Below, piece after piece: positions 53,351 to 64,000 of a stretch of DNA of 64,000 bases. Source of the stretch: Antennarius striatus (Eukaryota; Chordata; Actinopteri; Lophiiformes; Antennariidae); the NCBI RefSeq assembly GCF_040054535.1, contig NC_090795.1, positions 9,749,001-9,813,000 on the forward strand. Reading direction: 5' to 3'. A model generated the notes under the pieces. It was not told the DNA's origin, searched no databases, and worked only from the letters and a program-made list of their open reading frames with translations. A program made the translations under genes and the position numbers. How positions within the stretch are numbered: position 1 is the stretch's first letter; each line of letters opens with the position of its first letter.

Positions 53351-56300
53351 ATCTGGGTGGAGCAGGGTGAACAGGACACAGAAGGGGGAAAAAACAACGT
53401 GAGAAAGAAGGAATAGTATGAAGTGAAATAATCAGAGAGAACAACAGAATAGAGGTAACGCAAATGTGAGCCCTATCCTGGGAACTGTTACTGGGGATTA
53501 AAAATGATGTTCAATGCTTTCCTTCTCTCTCACACATTCTCCTTTTTTCATCCTTTCCTTTGCTTAACCAACCCTGTAATTACCTCTAGCCCCAAAATAG
53601 AGGCAGCTTATTTTCCCCTTTCTCCTTCAGCCAAATGATGGGCAAACTGTACCAACATACACACTAACCAATCCTGATATGCTCCACAGCCATGCAGGAG
53701 CAGCAGACAGGAGCACCTCAAGCCAGTGTAGCTTGCATCCATTCAGTCATTTTAACTGCGTCCTATGTGTCTGTAACAAGAGATGACGCTGAAAACGAGC
53801 CGCCTTTGAGGCAGATTTCTTGTAAATCCTTTGGCAAAACGAAGAGTGGAGTATGCGTGAAATGACTTCTTGGAAAAGCAGACAGATTTTTCCCTTAAGA
53901 GTCACATTATTATCTCACTCTTACATAGAATGTGTTGGGAACTCAAGTAAAATCTCGCTCTATAGAAGGATACAGCAGCAGGAGAGGGCGCTGTAGGCTT
54001 CAAACAGCTGGGTGGCAATATCAATCCTCTTGATCTCTACCGCCTGGCAGTTGTTAGCCTGCGCCAGCTTGTGAAGGTGGGGTAACACGACTAGGAGTTG
54101 ACAAAATTATACAGGTAAACGTTTAATGCACAGGAAAGGAATCAACGACAGAGTGGACATGATCAATAACTTTATTTTCTTAAATGTAATCTATGTGTAT
54201 ATTTCTGCCCTTTACATACATTCATCTCTGAAGCGCGGCTCCGCATTGGGTCCCACTCGTCCAAATGTCCTAATGATCTCCATGTGCAAAGAATGCTGGT
54301 CTTGGTACTGCGGGTCTTCCAAGAATGAAGCTAGCTGCATTTTCACACGCTCCAACAGCTACAGACATGTACACAGACAACATACATTACCATTAAATAA
54401 ATAATTTCCCAAACCACTACTTAAATGTGTGCACACTGTGCATGTGAGCAGTTAGTTTTCTACCTCTTTTTGAGTGACAGTCTCCATGATGGTACCAAAG
54501 GCAGGGATAGTTGATATCCTCACTGAGCTAAAAGCAGCAGGAGAGCAAGACAAAGGCTTCACCAGTCACAGTCACAGTATCACTCTTCTAAGTGTTTCTC
54601 CATAAAGCAAGAATTAGAATGAATCAACATGATTAGCAAGTAGTGATTCGATTTTTAGATGTAATCTGACTAAATTTGCCCAAGGTTATGTTATTAGTGT
54701 TTACTGCCAACTGATTAAAATATGGATTGAACTGATGTGTTTATTATGATCTGTAATAATTCATTCTAAACCACAAACAAGCAGGGCTTCCTTTTTTCTG
54801 CTCTGGAATTATTCCAAATACAGAAATACATAGATTAAATGCCAGCGGCCACAGGGATGAGTCAGGTGGTTGCTTTGTCACTAGAGGTTACACAATATAA
54901 GCAACCTATAAAGGGAACTTAACGGCATAGCAGTGACTGACTGCTAGACTTTAGGTTTTACTTTAGACACCATATAACCATTTTATAGCTGACCGGGCAT
55001 CAGTAACCATCATGAACTGATAACCAATGATTTATTTTTATTTAAAGGTCTTTATTCCATTGTAGTACACTCACCTTGTCCTGTTTGACCAGAATATCAA
55101 TCCTGCCAGGATAACATGTTCGCTTCTACTTTAAAAGTTAAAAAATAATTGATATACAGTAGTTTTAAATGGTCGAATGTGTCATTAAAATAAAATAAAA
55201 TAAAAATTCACAAAGCATTTAGAGAAATATTAAATAATAATTTAAGATTAAAGCAAATCAATTATGATGAATGAATGAAATGCAGTAATCCCTCGCACAT
55301 TTCTGCATCAACACGCGTGGCTTCACCCCATCATGGATTTTTACTAAGCAGTCACCTGATACTGTACGCGCATTCTATTGGCTGACGGCATCCGGAAGTG
55401 CGCTGCGTTCTGTGAGTCCCAGAACATAGTGCACTTCCGCGAGACACAAAAGTGCTTTAAACAGGCGATGAAAGTGTGGGAAAAGGTAATACAGATAGAA
55501 GGTTGTTTAATATAAGTACGGGGAGGGTTCATAAACGATTAAATTACTGTAGATAATAACATAAATAGTTTGGCACTATATTGCAGAATTTCATTTTTGC
55601 AGGTGGTTCCTGGAACGCGTTAACCACGAGTAACGAGGGATCACTGTACTGTTGAGTTGAATCATTCCACTGTCAGTAGCAGCATGAATGACATAAAGGT
55701 ACAATCTATAAATCTGAATCTATAAGTTTAGGACAAGTACGTACCAATTAGTACGGCATGTCAATACAGAGAGAGATGAAATGAAACGGGCTGCATTCCA
55801 ACAGTGTTATAGTGTAACTTCATTCATCTTGACAAATAATTGTTTCGCTCACAGAAGATCTCCAGTAAAAGGGTTGACTGTGGCTCTAGATCAGTAGACA
55901 GTCACAGCACCCGTAGGAGCTCAAAGGACTGATTGACACTGTAAGGATGCAGCCCACACAATGACAGTGATTTCAGAGAGGGTTTCTTGTGTCGATTGAC
56001 TCACAATTCAGGCCCACTGCACAGAGTTATAAGGGCCGGAGCCGCCCGGCGATCTACTAACGCCTCACTCATGCCTCGGAGTACCAACTGCAAACCCACC
56101 ACACATCAGGATGAGAGAGAAGGAGAGGCGGGGTTGGGAGGAGACAGAGACAGGACGAGAGCCGTATAAAAAAGAAAAGAGGCAAAGATAGAAGAGAGGT
56201 GGAAAGATACGGAAGAGAGGGGAAAATAAAGATAAAAGTAGAGTGAAAGGAAAATAAACTGAAAGACGGTGAAGACAACCGACCGCTAGATGATGGATCG

Positions 56301-59300
56301 GTCGGGGGAGGAGCCCAGCGTAAATTTAGAGGGGTGGGGGAGGAAGAGGAGTAGTGGACGGTTCACAGATGAGCATACTGGAATGGTGCTTTGATGCATG
56401 CGGGTGCACATACAAATATGGATTTGGTTATTGTTGCAGACAGATGAGGTGGCGGCAGCTGGCGTGGGTTAGTGATGCAGACTGATGACACAGACGTCCA
56501 GAGTGTTAGTGTTACGCTGATGAACTACCTCATGGCCCCGTCTAAACCTACACCTCCACACATCTACACCAGGAGAATGCAGAACTTATTCCATATCAAA
56601 TTAAATCTCTGTTCGTTAAGGAAGATACAATCTGAGAAGTTGTTTTGTGCTGGATTAGCTCCTGGCAGGTACAGACTTGTTTCAGTGTGATAGATCTCAG
56701 GCGGCGGAGAGAAGGGGGGAGAGACGCGTTGCGGGTTTATTGTTGTTTTTCCACTTACATTTCAGGGTCGGAGGACAGTGTGATGAGAGCCGGCACCACT
56801 CTCTGAGCTACCAGCGTCTCATTCACCCCCTTCACCAGCAGCTGATCGGATTGGACAGAGCCAGCCGTGATGTCACAAAGGTGGGCGGGGCATTGGAGAA
56901 GAGCGAGCAACACCGCCAATAGATAGAGAGGAAAGAAAAACAAAGAAGCAAAACAGAAAAGGGTAGGGAAAGAAAAAACAAACACAAAAAATAGGAAGAA
57001 AGTGATATACACTGACAAGAACTTTAGCTGCAAGGCATGGAACGGCACTGCAGGTATCAGGCAAGTATGTGTAAGCACACAATCACACACACACAAACAA
57101 AGGTACACACATGCACACGCACATATGCACAAGAAATGGCAAAGCCAACATAGCTAAACAGTACAAATACTTTTACAGTATGGTGAGCGTAAAGCTGTGG
57201 GGTTTTTCCACAGAATCCAGGTCAGATTATTATTCCATTCATTTCACTTAATCAAATTGTTGACAGTAAATTGATCTGATCTGGCATCTGTGGCAGTTTT
57301 GATAATGGTGGACAACTATTATGGTGAAAGTGGGGTGTGTGGAGAAAGGGCAGGTGCTTCACATAATGGCAAAAAAAAGGGGGTCTGTGAATATCGCCTA
57401 GGGCTCCTCCTCCCCCATGTTTAGATCAATATACACTGGCCTAGTTTCATTGCTATACCTAGATCATCATCTCAACATTTGAACTTCCAGTGTGCACAGA
57501 TCTCTATGGACAGGGTGGAGCCATTTAAGGAATGTAGCTTTAAAATGGAAATGATCAGCAGAAAATTAGGACACAAAAAGGTAAACTACCTTTAAAAATA
57601 ATAAAAGAATTGTATTAATAGGTGACTGAATTACTGAAAAGCTATAATAAATACTCATACTTTTTTTTTTGACTGAATCTTTCTTTCCAAAATCACTGGG
57701 AAACCACAAGCCTTGAACTATTATAAGCTTTCAGGTTGCTGACTTCAGCTTCTCTCTGACATACAACAGATATTTATGCAGTCAGATTTGTGACCAGTGC
57801 ACGCTGAAAGGGCTGATGTTGGCTCTAGGAGGGCGTCATCACACACTAGGAACCAGGGCGCTGATAACCTACAGCGGCCTTTACTCACACTTATAGACAG
57901 AGTAGCTAAAATGCATGTAAAACAGCAGCAATAGCAAGCAGAGCTAGCACAAGTACAGCAAACACGTAAACACAATTGTATGTAACTGCACAGGATATTT
58001 TCTGCTCAGTAATTTAACTGAAAATGTAATATCTAGTACAAAAACATTCTTCAGCAGGATAATAGTTATTTACAATAGGAAATTATTATGGATTATTTCT
58101 TTATAATAAATTGTGAATCCATGTTATACTAGTATGTACTTTGTGCTAAATAGTCATAGTTTCTTCTTCATATTTCATCAACAATGACATCTTTGTTGTG
58201 GTACTTATAAATCATAATCTGATCAATACTCATGTGGCATTAACAAAATACTCTGTGTTTGTGTTTGTGTTGTGTACCTCAAACATCCGTGCAGCAGTGC
58301 ACCGGACCAGTGCAGAGGTATGGACCACCCCATACCACAGTACAGTTAGTAGCAACTCATGATAAACAGGGTTGGCACTGAAGAGACAGCAGAACAGAAA
58401 TACATAAATACCAACAGCTGCCTTCAAACTGTGAGATGCAACAAAAGCACTGCAGTTCAATTAGACTGTAGAGAGATAATGTGAGTGGAAATCGTTTTCA
58501 TTGAAATCCACAGCAGAGTAAATACACTTGAGTACATGAATGTGTGGCATTATATTTGCCAGCAACGCTCCAAAAAGTCAACATAATATTTTGGAGGCAC
58601 AATAATGATCATCAACTTAAATCATTGCCAACATAATTTCTAATCAATGGGCCTGTAGGTGTGTGAGTGTTCAGACTTTAATTAGCACACAGAGCAAGAT
58701 TCAAACTCCTGCATGTATGAATAGCAAAGGTAAGAAGCAAAGTGAAAAAGAAAAAATCAAAAATGTAACAGTCCTAGCTTAGTTTTCTATCACCGCAATT
58801 GTGTGGTTGACATTTTATTATTTAGATAGTGTGTGTTTGATCGATAGGGATTCATTATTACATTTTGTGCATACTGCAGAAAACAAGACCCATTCTACTA
58901 TATATACTGTATATAATGTACAGAGTCAGGTGTTTATTATCTGAGTCCTGTTTAGATAGCAGGCAATGGATTTTACACTCTAACACAGACAGGAAATGAT
59001 ACAAAATGAAGGAATAATTGTGAGACAGAGAGAGAGAGAGACAGAAATATGACTCACCCCAATTCTACAAAGGAGGCTTTAAGGCTGTCGAGAGGTGCAT
59101 GTGATAAAGACAGGGTTGTCATGACATCCTCTAGGAAACCCACCAACAACTTGCGATCCTCCTCCTGTGACGTAAACAAAATTTTGAAAATCGGTTGAAT
59201 TTTTACATCTGTTACAATTTCTTAAAATCCATATTTTACATTTAACATCCACATTTTGGGTGTTTTATTAAGAAGTTCTGTTGTCACCAAACATTATGTA

Positions 59301-60742
59301 AGAGCCCACATCAGGTGTTTCCCAGTCACTGACATTGTGCTATCCCTCTACCTGGTTATAACAAGTCAGCACTCCGGTGGCATAGATGGGGACTGTGGCT
59401 TTTGTGAGAATATCATTTCCTTCTGAATCATCTGAAAAAAGGAGTCAAATTTAAAAGGAGTCAAGCTAAAATATAGGTGAAAAATGTAATTGCTGGAATG
59501 AATATTTCAAAATTATATTGCGCTCTGCATTTTGTAATCTGTGTTGATGACATTGTCTCTACATCATAGGACACATTATATAATTATGGTTTTATATGGG
59601 ACAAATGCAATTTCAAAATATTTCATCAATGGCCAAAGTAGCGAAAAAAAATCTTTTTGCAATCAGCTGATAGCAAACCCTTTTTCTTTTCTAACAACTG
59701 AAATATATTTGGAAAAAGAAAAGTATGAACACTCATATCTACACATAGCAACAGCATCTGTATGTGAACGCCACCTACCAACATTCTCTTCAGATAGTCG
59801 AAGGATCTCCTGGAACTGTGGTTTAACCTGGAAATGTCATAAAGATAATCAAAATGTCATCACTTCCTTTTTAAATATCACTGGCAATTCAAAGCTACAG
59901 AGTCCACTGTCTGCTCTTAGATGCTCCTCTTGAGAATAAAAACGCTACGGCCACTATTCCCTAAATGATTAGCAAACACATTCTTTGGGTTCTTATTAAT
60001 AAGCATTTTGTAACGATGCTTTCTGTTGCATTGCTGTGTGCTGTATACATTATACATTATAGTACATACAAAAAATAAATACATGCCACAAGTCAAGAAA
60101 ACTACACAACATAAAGTATCCTAAAAAAAAAAAGACTAAAAAACCAAGTCCAGTTTGAAAAGAGCCTCAATCTTGATCATAGCTTTTTTTCAGTAACTTA
60201 ATCCATCTTTACAGCCATTTCAATTGTCTAATGTCCAAAGATGATATGCATACACTGGAATGTTTGATTTGACAGGTCACATGGTTTTACCTTAGTGCTG
60301 GTAAAAATCTTGCCGAAGGTGCGACAGAACCTCCAGAAGAAGCGAGAGAACTCGTGTACGCAAGTCGACGACATAACATTGATACGACCCACAATCTCTA
60401 TGAGCTGGGGGAGGCTGGAGGTAAAATGAAATGAGTGCAGGTGTGATAGTTAATGCAGACTTGTGATACCACAACAAAGCTGGTACGTCTTTACGCGTGT
60501 GGTTCTCACAATTGATTGACCACCCATAGCAAACTGTCCCAGCCGGTGGTTCCCTCGTGCTCTAGCTGGTTGTCGTACAGCAGCAGCAGTGCACTCAGCA
60601 TCTCTCTGCTGCCGATGATGGTTGACACATCCTGGAGGGGAGAAGCTGGTCTAGGGAATCGAGTAACTGCAAGAGATATAAGCAAAGGCAGGTTACTGAT
60701 TTAAACAGGACAAGTAAAAAAATGTGACACCATTGTGTGTGT

Positions 60743-60831
<89 letters not shown>

Positions 60832-62563
60832 GTCCTACCCTCTATTGCAGGTGTGTCTCCACGGAGTTTTACTCTGCTGGTGAAGGGTGCATTCTGGAGC
60901 ACCATGGCAAACAGAGGAGGGATGAGAGACTGTAGTGCTGAGAGGAACACATGCAGCTTGTGTTCATCCAAACCATGTTCTCCTTGCTGTGAACGGAGGA
61001 AGGATGTGTTGGCTTTGAATACTTATGTCAATTCAGGTACATTTTATAAAGCAGGTGTTCCAAAATTTTAAGATCAGCAATGATGCTGTATGCTATTTCT
61101 TACCATAAGTAACTTTTCTATACGTGCCAACAGAGAGGGAATGAGTGCAGTGTGCAGGGTGCCCAGCTCGGTGGTCCAAGCAGCAAAGGCAGGAATGAAG
61201 ACCTGGTGGACTGCACTGACGACCCGCTCTGATGGGTCCCCGAGCGACAGCAGCATCAGCTCAAACCCCTGGAAGACATACAAAAAGATTGAGAAACGAT
61301 GATCACAAAGATTTACAGGAATGGTAATATTAACGTAACACATAGCAGAACAGTTCAATAACACTTCCCCCCCATGCCCCACATACCTGGGAGTACTTAT
61401 CAGTGTCATCTATGTAACCCATGATAATACCCAGACTTTTGACCACAGCTTCTCTGACCATGTCAGCCTTATCCTCAGCAAGCATCTGCTGCAGCATAGA
61501 CAACACCAAGGAACTGCGGATCTCTTTCTGCAGAGACAGAAAACTTTGATTTTATGGCTTTACAATCATGTCATAGTAATTCTACATGCAATATTATACA
61601 CATTCTTACAGGCAGGTACGGTGCTAAGGCTCCACAGGACTCAGCCACCAACAATCTCCTCTCTGGGTATTTGTGGTTAATCTACGGATGAGAAGAACAA
61701 CAATTTGGGGAAAAGGTGCTGGAAGAAAAGAAGCAACAGATGTTGCATGGGAGAGAGAAGTAGACTGGATGGCAGCCACCGCAGAATGGAAACAACTCCA
61801 GTATCATCAACACGCTGACCCTGTGGAAACTGCCATCAGTCTTCCTCGTCAGATTCTCAGCCTCCTAGCCGCTGGCAGCTGTTGTTACCAAGAATTTTGT
61901 TGCTCTGATACCACATTTATGTCAGGGACACCATAGACGTGAAGATAATTCTGAATCAGATACATATAACAGCAAGACACAACTGAACTCTTTTTTCACT
62001 TCACACAATAACAGTATATTTGCGCATTACATCTTGAAGCGTTTCATATGGAAAATACATTTTTTTGTTTGCCATTCTCAAATCTATGTATGCAAGAAGC
62101 CCTGATCATCAGAACAAAGAAATAAGATATCATGAAAAATAAACTCAGAGGCACAAATGATGTTTTTGTTCTATTGGAGCAGAAGTAGGTGAAGCCTTTT
62201 TTGTGTGTGATATCATTTAGAATTAGTGATAGCATAACAAAAGGCCACCTGCTGTGTATGTACTGTACCTGTTCCCAGCATTGAGGTAGTAGCTCAGCCT
62301 CAACACGCGTGGGACCCACATGCCTCGCAAATGCAACACACCCCGTCAAGATCATTTGTCTTAAGAAACAGACGGACGTGAATGAGAAAACACTGCTGGA
62401 AAAAGTCTGCTTGCTGAATTTGTTCAGGCTTTACATGAGCACATACGGACCTCTGCTCATCATCTGGTCTCTTAATTAAATTAAACAGGATGTGGAGGAG
62501 CTGGTCTCTCTCTTTCGGCTCTGGGTGAAGGCAGGCGGTACACAAGATGAGCGGGATCAACTC
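50425..62563 (-). CDS. relch: RELCH (KIAA1468 homologue), C-terminal 676 residues; 5' part outside window
   Basis: Nineteen exons on the - strand, all in phase: 62563-62451, 62359-62269, 61681-61610, 61527-61387, 61268-61104, 60986-60839, 60666-60510, 60414-60291, 59827-59779, 59431-59352, 59164-59058, 58377-58278, 56841-56759, 54527-54464, 54358-54220, 54090-53974, 52565-52477, 52025-51955 and 50545-50425. Diagnostic segments include ELIPLILCTACLHPEPKERD, MILTGCVAFARHVGPTRVEA, NPVYHELLLTVLWYGVVHTS and the end GQLTTSGAMLANVFQRKK, close to what I recall of the human protein (about 1216 residues). The window therefore holds the HEAT-repeat half; LisH and coiled-coil parts lie upstream. RELCH is a Rab11 effector that tethers recycling endosomes to the trans-Golgi for OSBP-linked cholesterol transfer. 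Neighbouring tnfrsf11a follows head to tail, as in human. Confidence 0.95.
53315..53348. repeat. (TG)n microsatellite in a relch intron
   Basis: About 34 bp of TG repeat, not adjacent to any exon. Confidence 0.93.
55283..55646. mobile_element. Tigger/pogo-like MITE, copy 2, in a relch intron
   Basis: The left end 'cagtaatccctcgcacat' is matched by the right end, whose reverse complement starts 'cagtgatccctcgttactcg'. These fit Tigger-type terminal repeats (CAGT..TCCCTCG). TA follows the right end; the left flank is TG, probably a mutated TA. It is 364 bp, has no coding frame, and is homologous along its length to 24229-24580. Confidence 0.87.
60734..60831. repeat. (TG)n microsatellite beside a relch splice donor
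   Basis: About 98 bp of TG repeat with one A interruption on the + strand. It reads (CA)n on the transcript, beginning 8 nt after the exon edge at 60839. Confidence 0.97.
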
Positions 62564-64000
62564 CTGCAAGAGAAATGAGGAGACAAATAGAGAGACAGCA
62601 GTGGAATCAATTTTAATCATTTTTTCAAAACAAAGTACAACTTAAACACACAGGGAAAGGATGGTTGGTAGCAGTCAAGCAGACCAGGAGGTCTATGGAG
62701 GTGGGACAAAATGGGAGCAGAAAGATGATTACTGAAAACAGGAGAAAATGGGAAAGTCACTGGGGGAAAGAAAATGAAAAAGTCCCCGCTGAAACTATCA
62801 GGAGTAAGAAAAGAGTCACACACATACAATTAAAACCACACAAAGCTGACACTGAATAGTGCATGCACACACCCAGAAACAGCTGACAAAAGACAGACAG
62901 ACTTTAAGAGCTAATGTATGGTTCCCCTACTGCAACCCTGAGTTCACATTAAGTTTATGAACCCTCCACCTAGAGGGGAGAAAGCTCAGCCGGCATCGAT
63001 CAAGGATCTCCATGCCCAAAACGTTGGTCAGACAATTCTCACCACACACAACCAAATTAGAGAATGCATACAGAGTTAAAAATACGGTCTTCTTTTCAAA
63101 CAAACTATGTTTTTTCAGGAAGATATCGCATTCTCCTGCCAAGTGCAGGAATAACAAGTAAAACCCCAAATCCTGGATGGACAAACAGACATGACAGGGA
63201 AGAAAGTTGTGATGAGTCACTCGCTCAAAGCTGGACAAACCCACTGAAGTCAGTGGCCGTCTTTTGAATGATATGGTATTGAAGGCTCAAAGGGTCAAAA
63301 TCAACAGCAAACTATTAATTAACTTTATAAATCACAATTTAACTGTCAAACTCACACATCTTAAGTCCTTAGACCACAATTTCACAGAAGACACTTTCAG
63401 AGCTGTAACAGCGCTGGCATATAAAACAAATACAGGAATTCAGCGCACATCTGAAAAGCCAGAAGCCACACTGATTTATTTCTGTGAATTTCAGCATTTC
63501 TGATGTGAAGACTGTCAGGTTACAAACATCCGACCAGTCCAGGACAAACATTGTGGGCAGGTAGAGTGTACAGCAAAATGCCAAAACCAGAGGCCCATGA
63601 AGACTGACGATCAACCTCAAAGAGCTGAGCCTCTGCTAATTACATTTCAAGCACCACAGTGTGCAGGAATGCCCATCTAAATGCACAATTTTGTGTTGTA
63701 ATCACATCAAGGGTCTGAAACAAATATATAAAATCTTGCCTTTGCATTTTGAATTTGCTATTTGTTGCGATATTAAGCTGTCGATGTTAAAGGTCAGTCA
63801 GTCATCAGCGCACACACAGTATTAACTTCATCTGTTTTAATGCTTCTTCTTGTTTGAAAAAAAAAAAACACAGACACATCCTTCATTCTATATGAAATCA
63901 AAGATCTATAAAAGTGTGTGGCAAAAAATCTGTTAACCCCAAACAGAATGAAAAAATAAGGAACGCAAAACTATAAAGATAATGTGCATCACATTGAGCT
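62564..64000. other. relch intron, no further exon seen
   Basis: Between the first visible relch exon and the window edge I found no frame with splice sites that continues the RELCH protein. The next upstream exon must lie beyond position 64000. Confidence 0.5.

Overview
This window is vertebrate nuclear DNA, almost certainly from a teleost fish. Genes are split into short exons with GT-AG introns. Most of the rest is AT-rich and full of long (CA)n, (TA)n and (TATC)n microsatellites, RTE-type LINE copies, Tc1-like and Tigger-like inverted-repeat elements, and a tRNA-headed SINE. I cannot name the species. Exon models below were built by hand from splice signals and reading phase; all four complete gene models close in frame.

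Layout. 1-15.7 kb is gene-poor: repeats, a decayed RTE LINE (2.0-3.2 kb) and unexplained AT-rich DNA. At 15.78 kb lies the last coding exon of a + strand gene I could not identify. It converges on sec61g (- strand, 16.6-17.8 kb, complete). 18-22.4 kb is a repeat nest ending in a second RTE LINE. Two tandem - strand retinol dehydrogenase 12-like genes follow (22.55-28.78 kb and 29.53-32.75 kb), with matching exon lengths from exon 2 onward. 35.4-46.3 kb holds a complete - strand tnfrsf11a (RANK). 50.4-62.6 kb holds the 3' 19 exons (676 codons plus stop) of relch (RAB11-binding, LisH, HEAT); its 5' part lies beyond the window.

The genes do not form one pathway. Sec61 gamma is a subunit of the ER translocon, the RDH12-like enzymes are retinoid/aldehyde short-chain dehydrogenases, RANK is the RANKL receptor of osteoclasts, and RELCH acts in Rab11-linked cholesterol transfer from recycling endosomes to the trans-Golgi. 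The head-to-tail relch-tnfrsf11a order matches human 18q21.33, so that part is conserved vertebrate synteny. I see no prokaryote-style or viral gene system.

Most unusual structure: four consecutive perfect inverted repeats packed into 164 bp of the last intron of the second rdh gene. Also notable are long CA/TG tracts starting within about 5-15 nt of 5' splice sites in three separate genes, a GC-AG intron present in only one of the two rdh paralogues, and two diverged copies of one Tigger-like MITE about 31 kb apart.
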